Source: Carboxydocella thermautotrophica
GTDB taxonomy: Bacteria; Bacillota; GCA-003054495; Carboxydocellales; Carboxydocellaceae
Direction: 5' to 3'
Assembly (NCBI GenBank): GCA_003054495.1
Contig: CP028514.1
Coordinates: forward strand, 2,496,001-2,560,000
Length of the DNA: 64,000 nt
Positions within the stretch are counted from its first letter, which is position 1, and every line of letters starts with the position of its first letter. Below are positions 1 through 9,460 of the stretch, piece by piece. The notes beneath the pieces were generated by a model that was not told the DNA's origin, ran no database searches, and saw only the letters and a program-made list of their open reading frames with translations. The position numbers and the translations under genes were made by a program.

Positions 1-83
1 TCCTGCAGGCGGTCCATTTCCCGCATACTGCTGCTGAGATTTCTACGGAAGGTATTGATCATCATCTGGTTAGTTACGCGCAC
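1..83 (-). CDS. flgL: flagellar hook-associated protein FlgL, N-terminal part (runs off the window)
   Basis: Only the first 27 codons are inside the window. Reading begins at a GTG codon (83-81) preceded by GGAGGTG at 91-97, and gives VRVTNQMMINTFRRNLSSS, the characteristic FlgL/flagellin-type N-terminal start. FlgL is the second hook-filament junction protein and is secreted by the flagellar export apparatus. The gene follows flgK by 13 bases in the usual flgK-flgL order, so co-transcription is expected. Confidence 0.88.
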   Translation of the reverse strand, partial: MRVTNQMMINTFRRNLSSSMREMDRLQ

Positions 84-96
84 TGCCCTTCACCTC

Positions 97-2004
97 CTAT
101 CGGGTTACCCCCATGCCATTAATTATTTTATCCAGCATTTCGTCAATAACCGTCACCAGCCGGGCAGCAGCGTTATAGCCATGCTGGAAACGGATCAGGT
201 TGGTCATCTCTTCATCGATGGACACTCCGACCAGGGACTGGCGCCGGTTTTCCAGCTGATCCACCAGCAATTGCTGGTTTTCCACCATACGGCTGGCTTC
301 CTGGCTGTCTACCCCTATTTTCCCCAGCTGGGAGCGATAGAAATCATCCACAGTGCCAGTTACATTGGCATTGGCCCAGCCAAAGGTAGCAGCCCCCTGG
401 AAATTGCGCTCCTCAATGGTGATTTGTTTATCCAGCCCCTTGCTTCCTGCCTTTACTTCCAGTACATACTGGCCAGAGGCAGGGGGTTTTTCCACCAGAG
501 AAGCTGTCAGATCCATTCCTTGAGCCAGAGCCTCACTGTTGATTTTGGCCAGCAAATCATTGACTGTCACTATTCCAGCCGGAGTCAGGGCGTCTGCCCC
601 GGCGCCGTCGGTGATACTGATAGTAAAGGATTTGTCACCCTGTTTAAAGACCAGGGCTGCATTGGGCTGGAAATCCGCTAAATTAAACAGTCCGCCCAGG
701 ATATTAGTTGTGCCGGAATAGGCGACTGTTGTGAGCCCATCGGCTCGGGTGGCGTAAGGCTTTTCTGTCTGCCAGGTGCTGAGCAGCCCGCTCTGACCTT
801 TGGTCAAATCCATTAGCTGTTTATGTTTCAATTGAGCAATCTCCAGAGCATTTTCGCCATCCCCCGCTTCCGGAGTGTTGCCGGCCGCAATGGCATTGAG
901 GCTGCCCAGAATGGCATCATCCACCTGCATAGCCTGGGCCAGGGAAATTCCACTGGGAGGATACACCCCTTCCACATAGGGTTTGAAGAAGTTGTTATTC
1001 TGATTTCCGGTCAGGTCATAACCGCCCCGGTGCAGCTTATTGGTCTCTTCCACAATGGTTTTAGCCATCATATCCAGTTCTTTCCGCAACTCGGGAATAA
1101 TCCCCTTGAACTCACCTGTGGATGGATCGGAATAACCCCGGGCCTCCAGCAAGCCCTGAATTTCCCCGGCACTGAATCTGACCGGTTGCCGGTCATCAGC
1201 CCAGACCACATCCACAAAACCATTATTGGCCGGATTGGCTACCGCCTGCAGCAAGGAAACCTGACTGCCGGTTACGATCTCCCGTCCGCCAATAGATACA
1301 TTTACCTGACCCAGTTTATTTTCACTGATGCGAATATCAGCGATTTTGGCCAGTTTGTCCAGCAGCAGATCCCGCTTGTCCCGCAGGTCATTGGCCCGGT
1401 CTCCCTGAGCCTCAATTGGCAAGATTTGAAGGTTAATTTCCGCAATCTGCTGGGCGATGGAGTTGATATCCTGTACCTTGACCTTGATATTATCATTCAG
1501 GTCAGACTGCAGCTCCCGGTAGAGCTGGTCCAGATGGTTAAAGGTTTCCGCCACCGCTATCCCCCGCTGGCGGACAACAGAACGCACCGCCAGGCTCTCC
1601 GGATTTTTGGACAGCTCCTGCCAGGCTTGCCAGAATTGATCCAGAACATTGCGCAAACTGGCATCAGAAGGTTCATTCAGTATGACCTCGATTTTTTGCA
1701 ACGCATCCCGTTTAGCTTCCCAGTAGCCCAGGTTTTTATTCTCTGTGCGGATCTGGGCATCAATAAAGCCATCCCGCAAACGCCGGATCTCCTCTACTGC
1801 TACCCCGGTTCCTACCTGACCCGGTGAAGTGGGGCGATTCATCCCCGGTACCGTATAGGGCGCTTTCGCCCCCAGTACCGCTTCCTGGCGGGTATAGCCG
1901 GGGGAATTGGCATTGGCAATATTATGACCGGTTACATCCAGGGCCCGCTGCTGGGCCTGGATGGCTGAACGGGCTATCTCCAGTCCAAAAAATGTGCTCC
2001 GCAT
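97..2004 (-). CDS. flgK: flagellar hook-associated protein 1 FlgK
   Basis: A 635-residue FlgK, the first hook-filament junction protein. The N-terminal D0 segment near residues 2-40 carries the family signature (STFFGLEIARSAIQAQQRAL followed by TGHNIANANSPGY). The C-terminal helix (VSIDEEMTNLIRFQHGYNAA) packs against it in the assembled junction. The start at 2004 is chosen because the rod-type N-terminus begins there and GTGAGGAG precedes it; an upstream in-frame extension of 23 residues is not conserved-looking. It lies 4 bases after flgN and 13 before flgL, so the genes are very likely one operon. Confidence 0.95.
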   Translation of the reverse strand: MRSTFFGLEIARSAIQAQQRALDVTGHNIANANSPGYTRQEAVLGAKAPYTVPGMNRPTSPGQVGTGVAVEEIRRLRDGFIDAQIRTENKNLGYWEAKRDALQKIEVILNEPSDASLRNVLDQFWQAWQELSKNPESLAVRSVVRQRGIAVAETFNHLDQLYRELQSDLNDNIKVKVQDINSIAQQIAEINLQILPIEAQGDRANDLRDKRDLLLDKLAKIADIRISENKLGQVNVSIGGREIVTGSQVSLLQAVANPANNGFVDVVWADDRQPVRFSAGEIQGLLEARGYSDPSTGEFKGIIPELRKELDMMAKTIVEETNKLHRGGYDLTGNQNNNFFKPYVEGVYPPSGISLAQAMQVDDAILGSLNAIAAGNTPEAGDGENALEIAQLKHKQLMDLTKGQSGLLSTWQTEKPYATRADGLTTVAYSGTTNILGGLFNLADFQPNAALVFKQGDKSFTISITDGAGADALTPAGIVTVNDLLAKINSEALAQGMDLTASLVEKPPASGQYVLEVKAGSKGLDKQITIEERNFQGAATFGWANANVTGTVDDFYRSQLGKIGVDSQEASRMVENQQLLVDQLENRRQSLVGVSIDEEMTNLIRFQHGYNAAARLVTVIDEMLDKIINGMGVTR

Positions 2005-2008
2005 CTCC

Positions 2009-2515
2009 TCACACCTTCTTGTCAAATAATCGCGCCGGGGGCCGCTCTCCCGGGTTATTTCCCTCTTTGCCATGATAGACCGGCAAATCCTCCTGCCCGG
2101 CCAGCAGGTTAACGGTAAAGTCCAGGTACTTCAAGGACTGTTGCAACAGTTGTTTGTTTTGTTCATTCACTTTGCCCAGGTCCTCCAGGACATGGGTCAG
2201 CTCCGCTGCAATCCCCTGCAGGCGGGAAGTATCCCCAGCCCCCAGTTCCAGCAGTTTGGAAATAGTAAGCTGCCGGTCTTCCAGCCCCAGTTCAGTTGCC
2301 AGCGCTTCCACCAGTTGATTGCGGGCTTCCTCCAATTTTCCAACCTGAACCACTAGCTGTTCTTCCTGAGCCACGATTTGCTCAATAACCGGCAAATCCC
2401 CTCTCACCAGCGCTTCCTGTTTTTCTCTGGCCAATGACAAAAGCCGGCCGTAGACATCCCTCTGCCCGGCCAGCACCTGTGTCAATTCCTGCAGAACCCC
2501 GGCTGCTGTTGCCAT
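2009..2515 (-). CDS. flgN: flagellar export chaperone FlgN
   Basis: A 168-residue, almost entirely helical protein with the FlgN pattern of long amphipathic helices (for example VLQELTQVLAGQRDVYGRLL near the N-terminus). FlgN binds FlgK and FlgL in the cytoplasm and delivers them to the export gate. The assignment rests on helical composition, size and position between flgM and flgK, the standard Firmicute order. AAAGGTGG precedes the ATG. Confidence 0.85.
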   Translation of the reverse strand: MATAAGVLQELTQVLAGQRDVYGRLLSLAREKQEALVRGDLPVIEQIVAQEEQLVVQVGKLEEARNQLVEALATELGLEDRQLTISKLLELGAGDTSRLQGIAAELTHVLEDLGKVNEQNKQLLQQSLKYLDFTVNLLAGQEDLPVYHGKEGNNPGERPPARLFDKKV

Positions 2516-2531
2516 GGGGCCACCACCTTTC

Positions 2532-2834
2532 CTAGACCAACTCGTCTACCAGTAACCGTCCCAGCATTTTATCGGCAATCTCTTGCGCTGACACGTTATA
2601 AGTACCGGAACGAACGGCTTCCCTCAATTCCGCCACTTTTTCCTCCCTGACCTCCGGTGCCTCTTTTACTGCCGCCAGGGCAGCTTGCAGCGCTTTCGCC
2701 TCCGGAGAAAGCTGGGCCTGGTCCCGCCCCTCCCCGGCTGCCGTTCCGCCAGTTTTAACTGTTCCCGGTTTATTGACAGGTTTTTGACCATAGGCTTTTA
2801 AAATATATTGAATTTGCTGGTTGGAGATTATCAT
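2532..2834 (-). CDS. flgM: anti-sigma-28 factor FlgM
   Basis: About 100 residues. The N-terminus begins MIISNQQIQYILKAYG, and the C-terminal half has the FlgM sigma-binding helices (VAELREAVRSGTYNVSAQEI then ADKMLGRLLVDEL). FlgM holds the flagellar sigma factor inactive until hook completion lets it be exported. The start at 2834 is preferred over an upstream in-frame ATG because family members begin close to this MxI motif. It is followed by flgN after 16 bases. Confidence 0.9.
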   Translation of the reverse strand: MIISNQQIQYILKAYGQKPVNKPGTVKTGGTAAGEGRDQAQLSPEAKALQAALAAVKEAPEVREEKVAELREAVRSGTYNVSAQEIADKMLGRLLVDELV

Positions 2835-2953
2835 ATCCTTCACCGACCTTAAATGCAAAAATTGTCCTGTCAATTAATCGAAGAAAAAAGCCAAGACCTT
2901 AATTTGCATTCCTGGCCATAAAATTAAAATATTTCTTTCTTCCTCTCGTTTTC

Positions 2954-3322
2954 TTATTTTTTCTCTCTTCTCATGCTGGCAGTGTGCATTTTGGCTTTAT
3001 GTCCCTTGATTGTCCTGTTCACATTCTGTTCCAGTTCTTTCGCACAACGCTGGCATATTCGCCCCATGTTGATAGGCGCCCCGCATCTCTGACAGGTTAG
3101 GCCTTTGATGGCCAGACGGCCTTCCCGTAAATAAGCCAGCACTTTTTCCGGTTTTACCCCCAGTTCTCTAACTACATCATCCACCGTTACTCCGGGATGT
3201 TCCCAAACATAATCCCGGATGCGGGAAAAAATTGCTTCCTCTCTGTCCAAACATTCCGGGCAACGCAAAGCCCCGGCGGACATAAACAGTTTGCCACACT
3301 CTTCACAGTTTTTTAGTTCCAT
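2954..3322 (-). CDS. yvyF: YvyF-type flagellar-operon zinc-ribbon protein
   Basis: About 122 residues. A first CxxC pair (CEEC) with a partner CPEC lies near the N-terminus, and a second zinc-ribbon-like set (CQRC and CQRC) lies in the C-terminal half. A short winged-helix-like segment (VTVDDVVRELGVKPEKVLAY) lies between them. This architecture and the position between comFC and flgM match the YvyF family, whose biochemical role is not settled. The start at 3322 is 8 bases after GGAGGT; an ATG at 3328 is also possible. It overlaps the end of comFC by about 20 bases. Confidence 0.82.
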   Translation of the reverse strand: MELKNCEECGKLFMSAGALRCPECLDREEAIFSRIRDYVWEHPGVTVDDVVRELGVKPEKVLAYLREGRLAIKGLTCQRCGAPINMGRICQRCAKELEQNVNRTIKGHKAKMHTASMRREKK

Positions 3323-4058
3323 TTTCATCCACCTCCCCCTGGCCAGTAGCCCAGGTGATGACATTGACCTCCCTGGCGCCTGCAGCAAGTAAAATACGAC
3401 TGCATTCCTCTGCTGTCGCTCCCGTGGTTAAGACATCATCCACCAGGATTATCTTTCTCTCCCTTACCACATCAGGGTTGATGAGACTAAAAGCATCTCT
3501 CAGGTTATATAAACGGGCTACCCGCCCCAGTTTACTCTGCGGTCTGGTATCCCTGGTCCTCACTAGAACCTCCTCTACCGGTAAATGCAAAAACCAGGCC
3601 AGATGCTCCGCCAGAACAGCACTCTGGTTAAACTTGCGCTCCAGGATTTTTTGCGGTCCCACAGGTACCGGTACTACCAGCTGGCTGCCTTTAAAGCCAG
3701 GCTCCGCCAGTACCGTTTCTGCCAGCCAGTGGGCCATATGCCAGCCCAGAGAGCGACGGCCCTGGTACTTGAACTCATAGAGGACTTTTTGCCATATCCC
3801 CCCATAAGGGCCAGTACCTCTGGCGACCTGAAAATAGCCTTTGCTCTGGCAAGCCGGACACAATCCCTGATAGCCCAGGCGGCCGCAGCGGGGGCAGTGC
3901 TGTTGTTGCCGCATCAGTTTATACTGGCGGCGACAGGTAGGACAGGGATGCCATTTCATCCCTACTGTGCCGCAAAAAGGGCAGGGTAATTCCTCGGGAA
4001 ACAGCCAGCGGCCTATTTCTTTAATAACAGGACGTAAAAGTCTACCCATTTCCTTCAC
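3303..4058 (-). CDS. comFC: competence protein ComFC, amidophosphoribosyltransferase-like
   Basis: A 251-residue member of the ComF/GntX family. The N-terminal zinc-finger region has CPFC, CPTC, CPRC and CPAC. The C-terminal phosphoribosyltransferase domain has the PRPP loop IILVDDVLTTGAT. In naturally competent bacteria ComFC works with ComFA during uptake or recombination of single-stranded DNA; whether this strain is competent cannot be read from the window. Its start overlaps the end of comFA by 17 bases, which indicates translational coupling. Confidence 0.92.
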   Translation of the reverse strand: MKEMGRLLRPVIKEIGRWLFPEELPCPFCGTVGMKWHPCPTCRRQYKLMRQQQHCPRCGRLGYQGLCPACQSKGYFQVARGTGPYGGIWQKVLYEFKYQGRRSLGWHMAHWLAETVLAEPGFKGSQLVVPVPVGPQKILERKFNQSAVLAEHLAWFLHLPVEEVLVRTRDTRPQSKLGRVARLYNLRDAFSLINPDVVRERKIILVDDVLTTGATAEECSRILLAAGAREVNVITWATGQGEVDENGTKKL

Positions 4059-5346
4059 CTTCCCTGCCTATTCGGTTCAAGTATCTAATACTCTCCAGGG
4101 CCTCCCGCATTGCCCCCGTTTGCTGTGCTGCCAGCCAGATTACCCGACCGCCGGGGCGGTCGGCAGTACGGCCCACCCGGCCACTGATCTGAATCAAGGC
4201 TGCCCGTTCAAAAATCCTTTCCCGGTCAGCTCGCCAGACTATTACATTTACGCCAGGAATGGTTATTCCCCTTTCCAGCAAGGTGGTAGTTACCAGGGCC
4301 TGCAATTGCCCTGTCTTCAGGGCGGCTATTTTCTCCTCCCGCGCCGGGTCCGCCGCCCATACCCCACTGGCGGCAATTCCCTGTTCCTTTAACCAGTTGC
4401 TTAACTCCCGGGCCTCGCGAACCGAAGCCACGAACACCAGCCAGGGCCCCGCCTGCTTCAGGCAGAGCAACAATTCCTCCCGGCTATCAGGGCGTACTTC
4501 CGGTTCCGGCAGCGGCTGCCCGTGATGGCGCAGGGGCAAATAAAAGAGGGTGCGCGCCTGCCGCCTTCTCTCCACGTCTTTAAGGTCAGGAGTAGCTGTC
4601 ATGGTCAGCATTTTACCACCGGGCGACAAAGAACGCTCTACTCCTAGCGCCAGCCGTTCATCCTGACGGTAGGGAAAGGCATCTACTTCATCGACTATCA
4701 CCAGGGCAAAGCAATGGCGAAAGCGCAACACCTGATGGGTGGTAGCAACCACCAGAGCCCCCGTTCTGGCCAGTTCCGGTTGTCCCCCATAATGAAAGGT
4801 GAGATCAACTGCCGGAAAGGCCTTTTTAATCCGTTCCTGCAGGTCCACCACAATTTCCCGCCGCGGTACTGCCAGTAAGGCCCGCTGACCACGGTTCAAA
4901 GTCAGGGCCAGGGCGGGGAATATTACTTCCGTTTTCCCCGCCCCGCAGGCGGCCCATAACAGGGCCTGTTTTTCCGGAGAAAACCGCAACCAGTCCAGGA
5001 TTCCCGCCGCTGCCCGCTTCTGAAACGGAGTCAGGGTAAAATCCAGCTTTACCTTGAAAGCAGGTTGTGGTGGGGTTAGCTCCCCGGCGGGAAACAACCA
5101 CAGGTCCGTGCAGGAAGTAATTAATCCCATATTTGCACAGGCCTCACACCAGCCATGGCTTGCCCGACAAAGAGGGCAGGAAGCAGGATCAGTCAACACT
5201 GCTCCGCAACGCTGACAGCGGCCCTGCTCATCTTCCCCCTTCAGTCTTACCGCTCCTAAAGCCTGGGCCTGCTGGGGTGTTAAACCGATTTTCTTCAGCT
5301 CCTGGGTTGTTAACAATCGTCCCGCCGGCTGGATTTCTCCCTTCAT
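4042..5346 (-). CDS. comFA: ComFA-type DNA helicase/translocase
   Basis: A 434-residue superfamily 2 helicase. It begins with a four-cysteine zinc finger typical of ComFA (CQRCGAVLTDPASCPLC, followed by CEAC). Helicase motifs follow in order: Walker A in AACGAGKTEVIF, the DEAD-like box DEVD, TATP (motif III) and ISGRVGRTADR (motif VI). ComFA is the ATP-driven motor linked to import of transforming DNA across the membrane. It sits directly upstream of comFC. The GGDEF gene upstream ends at 5412, leaving a 65-base gap. Confidence 0.92.
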   Translation of the reverse strand: MKGEIQPAGRLLTTQELKKIGLTPQQAQALGAVRLKGEDEQGRCQRCGAVLTDPASCPLCRASHGWCEACANMGLITSCTDLWLFPAGELTPPQPAFKVKLDFTLTPFQKRAAAGILDWLRFSPEKQALLWAACGAGKTEVIFPALALTLNRGQRALLAVPRREIVVDLQERIKKAFPAVDLTFHYGGQPELARTGALVVATTHQVLRFRHCFALVIVDEVDAFPYRQDERLALGVERSLSPGGKMLTMTATPDLKDVERRRQARTLFYLPLRHHGQPLPEPEVRPDSREELLLCLKQAGPWLVFVASVREARELSNWLKEQGIAASGVWAADPAREEKIAALKTGQLQALVTTTLLERGITIPGVNVIVWRADRERIFERAALIQISGRVGRTADRPGGRVIWLAAQQTGAMREALESIRYLNRIGREGEGNG

Positions 5347-5411
5347 CCCCCTACCCCTTTACAAAAGCAGGCCGCCGCTGCTCCCGGCAGGGACAGCGTC
5401 CGGCCTTGCTC

Positions 5412-6533
5412 TTACTGTAATTTCTCATAAATACGGCTTAAATTTCGTCCATCTTCTTTAGCCCGATAAAGGGCCAGGTCAGCATGACTGATCAATTCCG
5501 ACTTGTTCAAGCTATCGACCGGGAAACAGGAAATCCCGGCACTGACGGTGATACTGGTCTGCAACCCATCTGCTGTCGGCACCCTTAAAGCCGCGATAGC
5601 CTGGCGCAGCTTTTCCGCCACCTGGAAACCTTCTTCACTTCTGGTGGCTGGCAGGAGAACGGCAAATTCCTCCCCGCCATAGCGCACTACGGTGTCTATT
5701 TCCCGGACCAGGCTTTTAATGGTCCGGGCCACCTCGGCCAGCATCTTATCACCCATCATGTGCCCGTAGCGGTCATTATAGGTTTTGAAATCATCTATAT
5801 CCAGCATAATCAAGGTTAAAGAAGAATGACGGTTGCGTTTCAATTCCTTATCCAGTGTCATCTGGAAATAACGATAGTTATATAAACCGGTCAACTCGTC
5901 GGTAATGGCCAGTTGCTCCATTTCCCGGTTCATTTTCTCAATAATATTAGTGTAACTCTGTAACTGGTCGTGGGAAGCCATCAGCTGACTATAGGCGATT
6001 TCCAGTTCCTCATTCATCTTCTGGTTACGGCGGAATTGTTCCCTTTGTACCTTCAAAAGATAACCAACAATGGCGGCAACCAGGAAAAAGAGCACAATCT
6101 GGGCCAGCATCCGCGTATCCTGCCACATAGTCACCTTCCAGCCTGTTGCCTGGCCTTTGGCATAAATAGATAAGCCACCGGCTACCAGTGCTGTTGCCAT
6201 CGCGCCAAGGAAGTCGGCATACAAAGTAGCTGCTACAATCGGCAACAGGTAAAAGGCAGGATAAAAGATGCTTTCCACCCCACCGGTAAAATTAATCCAG
6301 AAATATGAAATCAGCAAATTACCCCCAATGGCCAGAGTGTAGCGCAACCAGTTACCTTCCCCCCGCATTAAGAAGAATGGCACAAATAAGCCGTTGAAAA
6401 TACCGGCGACTGCCATCAGTATATATAAGTGGGGAAATACCACCTTATCCGGGTTGGCCAGAGCTAGAATAACGAAAGGAAAACTGGTCACCCCGGTAAT
6501 AATCCACAGGTTGCGCTCAACCTTTCTCTGCAT
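5412..6533 (-). CDS. membrane diguanylate cyclase (GGDEF)
   Basis: 373 residues: about six hydrophobic segments in residues 10-165, a coiled-coil linker (about 170-205), then a complete GGDEF domain. The active-site loop reads RYGGEEFAVLLP. The RxxD inhibitory site (REID) lies exactly five residues upstream, so product feedback is expected. The protein should make cyclic di-GMP from GTP at the cytoplasmic face in response to an unknown membrane signal. It follows codY by 3 bases. The c-di-GMP riboswitch on a pilin gene at 18.3-18.4 kb gives a plausible local target. Confidence 0.93.
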   Translation of the reverse strand: MQRKVERNLWIITGVTSFPFVILALANPDKVVFPHLYILMAVAGIFNGLFVPFFLMRGEGNWLRYTLAIGGNLLISYFWINFTGGVESIFYPAFYLLPIVAATLYADFLGAMATALVAGGLSIYAKGQATGWKVTMWQDTRMLAQIVLFFLVAAIVGYLLKVQREQFRRNQKMNEELEIAYSQLMASHDQLQSYTNIIEKMNREMEQLAITDELTGLYNYRYFQMTLDKELKRNRHSSLTLIMLDIDDFKTYNDRYGHMMGDKMLAEVARTIKSLVREIDTVVRYGGEEFAVLLPATRSEEGFQVAEKLRQAIAALRVPTADGLQTSITVSAGISCFPVDSLNKSELISHADLALYRAKEDGRNLSRIYEKLQ

Positions 6534-6536
6534 TGA

Positions 6537-7295
6537 TTACTCCTCCTCGGCTTCCATGGGGTCATGTAAACGCAAATAATCCAGCAGGTAGGGGTTTAAT
6601 ACCTTGATGTATGTACCTTTCATACCAAGGGAGCGGGAATCAATAACCCGGGCGCTTTCCAGCTTGCGCAGGGCATTGACGATCACGGAACGGGTTAAAT
6701 GGTATTTTTCCGCCAGTTTGCTGGCTACCACAAACCCTTCTTCCCCGGCCAGATCACGGAAAATAAAGCGTAATGCCTCAATTTCCGAATAGGACAAAAC
6801 TTCCATAGCTGTCTGAATAGCCACCCGATCTCTGGTGTCTTTTTCCAGACGCTCATTTTTCAGGCGCATGATTTCAATTCCGGTAATAGTTGCAGCATAT
6901 TCAGCCAGGATCAAATCATCATCAGTGAATTCCTGACCTTCCTTTTCACAGATCAGGGTCCCCAGTCGGTCACCACCACCGAAAACCGGGACAATTGCTC
7001 TAACCCAGCCTTCCTGGCCACCAGCGGTTATTTCGGTCCGGTTATAATTGAGGAATTGTTCATTTAAGGCATCCTGCAGATGGCCATCAGCTTCAATATA
7101 TGCTTCCAGAGGGTTTACCCCACTCCCGGTAGCATCTGACCACCCCAGCAGCTTACCGCGCCGGCCAATAATCCAGAATCGCGTTTCCGTCAACCGGGCT
7201 AGCACGCGGGCCATCTCCCAGAAATCCACCGGCTGACCTGCTGTTTTTTGGATGAGACGATTCATCGCTCTGGTCTTTTGTAACAGACTTCCCAC
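6537..7295 (-). CDS. codY: GTP- and branched-chain amino acid-sensing regulator CodY
   Basis: A 252-residue CodY. The N-terminal GAF-type sensor domain covers about residues 1-160. The C-terminal winged helix contains the highly conserved recognition segment TRSVIVNALRKLES and the family ending SLGMKGTYIKVLN. CodY usually represses nitrogen, motility, competence and biosynthetic genes when GTP and branched-chain amino acids are abundant. In Bacillus it sits before flagellar genes in a different context; here it lies between two GGDEF genes, 1-3 bases from each, so all three are probably translated from one message. Confidence 0.95.
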   Translation of the reverse strand: MGSLLQKTRAMNRLIQKTAGQPVDFWEMARVLARLTETRFWIIGRRGKLLGWSDATGSGVNPLEAYIEADGHLQDALNEQFLNYNRTEITAGGQEGWVRAIVPVFGGGDRLGTLICEKEGQEFTDDDLILAEYAATITGIEIMRLKNERLEKDTRDRVAIQTAMEVLSYSEIEALRFIFRDLAGEEGFVVASKLAEKYHLTRSVIVNALRKLESARVIDSRSLGMKGTYIKVLNPYLLDYLRLHDPMEAEEE

Positions 7296-7296
7296 T

Positions 7297-9015
7297 TTAA
7301 TCTACCTCCTCTGCTTCCTCAGCAGTACTAACCCTATTTCTCCCTGCCCCTTTGGCATGATAGAGGGCCCGGTCAGCAGCTTCAATCAGCTCCCCTGGTT
7401 CGTGGCCATGAACGGGCGCCTGTGCTACCCCAATACTGACAGTGACACTCACCAGCGGGCGGTTGCTGCCGATCTCCACCGGTTCTCCCTTAATTGCCAG
7501 TCGAATCCGGTTGGCCAGCCGCACGGCATTGGACAGTTCTGTGTTGGGCAGGAGCACAGCAAATTCTTCGCCCCCATATCGCGCTACCACATCCGACCTT
7601 CTGGTTTCCCGGGTCAGTACTTTTGCTACCCGCTGCAACACCTTGTCTCCGGCCTGATGCCCGTAAGTATCATTGAATTTCTTGAAATGATCCACATCCA
7701 GCAGCAACAGGGAAAAAGGATGATGATAGCGCTTGGCCCGTTGAAATTCTTCCTCCAGCCGGGTATAAAAATAACGGTGATTATATATGCAGGTTAAGCC
7801 ATCGGTTATGGCCATATTTTCGATTTTTTCATAAAGCAGGGCCCTCTCCGTGGCCAGGGCTGCCTGCCCTGCCATGATGGTCAGCAATTGTTTCTGGTTT
7901 TCTTTAAAGCCAAAGGGCTCTCTCTTACCCAGTACCATCACACCTACCAGTTTATCATCAGCTACCATGGGTAAAATCAGGAGAGAGCGCATAATCTGGT
8001 AGATCCCCGGCATGCGCCGGATCAGCTTATCCCGTTTGCAATCATAAACAATTACCGTTTGCCGGGTACGCACAACCTGGCCAATTAGGCCATCCCCGGC
8101 TTCAACGGTATTATTTTCCAACCAGGCTTTGTAATTGGGATTATTGCTGATCACTACCTGGGGAACCAGTTGTTCCAGCTCCTCCCGCCAGAGATAAATA
8201 ATTGCTGTATGATATTTTACCACCTTCAGTGCCTGATGTAAAATTTTATGCAATAGCTCCCCGGTTTTCAGAGTCAGCGAAGCCTGTAAGGCAATTTCAT
8301 GCAATGCCTTTAACTCACGGTGAGCCAGTCCCAGTTCAAAATAAGTTTTCAACAGGGCATTGACCAGAATAATCAGCCCTAACAGCAAAAAAACACCAGC
8401 ACTGCCGACTACCCGATAGAGCAATACTGTTAGTGCCCCCAGGCAGATGGAAAGAGCACAGGTAAACAGCTCCAGTTTGAATACATCCCGCCAGTAGGGA
8501 TAAAGGGCCCGAGCCTGTTCTCTGGCCGCATAGATATTGACCAGCAGATGGTTGGTTACAAAATAGGTTACAACATACGCCGCCAGCGGTAACCAGTTGG
8601 AGGCCATCAACTTGTCCGCCTGAGGCGCTATCTGGCCGCCTGCCTGTTCATAGACAATCCCGGCCAGCAAAGCCGAAAGGGCATATTGAGCGCCATTAAA
8701 CAAAACCGTTTTCATGGAATGGCCGTGATTGACAATCCCCCGGGCGAAAACCGTAGCCAGCGCTGAAATCCAAACTGTAGCGGGAGTGCCAAAGAGGATA
8801 AATGTCACAAACACCAGCACAAAACTCAGGGAAAAGTCCCCATTTGGTGTAGAAATCACAAACCACTCCAGAAACATGCCCATGGCCAGCAGAATAACAT
8901 AGGACTGCCAGTCATCAGCTTTCAGCCCCGGTAGCATCAGCCCCAGAGCTGCTGCTCCCAGCAAAATCACCATCAGGCCGTACACGGCAAACCAGGGGCT
9001 CGTATGCCGCTTCAT
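7297..9015 (-). CDS. membrane GAF-GGDEF diguanylate cyclase
   Basis: 572 residues. About eight hydrophobic segments fill residues 5-225. A GAF domain follows (about 235-385, beginning LHEIALQASLTLKTGELLHK). The C-terminal GGDEF domain has RYGGEEFAVLLP and an RxxD site (RRSD) five residues before it. The start at 9015 follows GGGAGGTGGCCGG; an in-frame extension upstream lacks a good ribosome binding site. It is expected to make c-di-GMP. It is the second such enzyme in the gene string, separated from the first only by codY. Confidence 0.92.
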   Translation of the reverse strand: MKRHTSPWFAVYGLMVILLGAAALGLMLPGLKADDWQSYVILLAMGMFLEWFVISTPNGDFSLSFVLVFVTFILFGTPATVWISALATVFARGIVNHGHSMKTVLFNGAQYALSALLAGIVYEQAGGQIAPQADKLMASNWLPLAAYVVTYFVTNHLLVNIYAAREQARALYPYWRDVFKLELFTCALSICLGALTVLLYRVVGSAGVFLLLGLIILVNALLKTYFELGLAHRELKALHEIALQASLTLKTGELLHKILHQALKVVKYHTAIIYLWREELEQLVPQVVISNNPNYKAWLENNTVEAGDGLIGQVVRTRQTVIVYDCKRDKLIRRMPGIYQIMRSLLILPMVADDKLVGVMVLGKREPFGFKENQKQLLTIMAGQAALATERALLYEKIENMAITDGLTCIYNHRYFYTRLEEEFQRAKRYHHPFSLLLLDVDHFKKFNDTYGHQAGDKVLQRVAKVLTRETRRSDVVARYGGEEFAVLLPNTELSNAVRLANRIRLAIKGEPVEIGSNRPLVSVTVSIGVAQAPVHGHEPGELIEAADRALYHAKGAGRNRVSTAEEAEEVD

Positions 9016-9090
9016 CCGGCCACCTCCCTTAATTCGCTCTAACTTCATTCGACATATAGCCATAAAATTCCTGCTAAATTGTAGATAATT

Positions 9091-9444
9091 TTAGATAATC
9101 CTTCCGAGTAAGCGCAACACATGTCCTTTTCTCAAGCCCAGCTGTTCAATGGTTCCTGCCGGCAACTCCACCACCGCTCTTGCTTCCCTGACTACCGGGC
9201 TAAAGCGCCAGGGCGGCATGCCGGTAATCAAATGCACAATCCGATTGGTATCATCCAGAAAAATTACATCAATAGGAAACCGCATGAAACAGGTATGCAC
9301 ACCCTGACAGGGCCTGATAACCAGGGCCTCCCCGGGTGCCATCTTCTCGCGATCCAGAAGGCCAACTAATCGCCTCCAGAAGGTATCAGCTATTTGCACC
9401 CGGCTGGCAATCTGGGTTTGATTGGTCACATTGATCAGTTCCAT
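9091..9444 (-). CDS. DUF192 family protein
   Basis: 117 residues matching the DUF192 pattern: FWRRLVGLLDREKMAPGEAL, then a CxGVHTCFMRFPIDVIFLD core and the ending AVVELPAGTIEQLGLRKGH. The fold is a small beta barrel; no enzyme activity is established for the family. DUF192 genes are often found beside tad pilus genes, as here next to tadC. No signal peptide is visible. Confidence 0.85.
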   Translation of the reverse strand: MELINVTNQTQIASRVQIADTFWRRLVGLLDREKMAPGEALVIRPCQGVHTCFMRFPIDVIFLDDTNRIVHLITGMPPWRFSPVVREARAVVELPAGTIEQLGLRKGHVLRLLGRII

Positions 9445-9460
9445 AAAGTCACCCCGCTTG

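Noticed and set aside
2835-2953. Sigma-28 promoter before flgM
   Set aside because: A TTAA ... CTTCGAT-like pair can be forced into the consensus, but two or more mismatches in the -10 make it indistinguishable from chance.
7297-9015. Phosphodiesterase (EAL) partner for the cyclases
   Set aside because: Neither GGDEF protein has an EAL or HD-GYP domain, and none is found elsewhere in the window.
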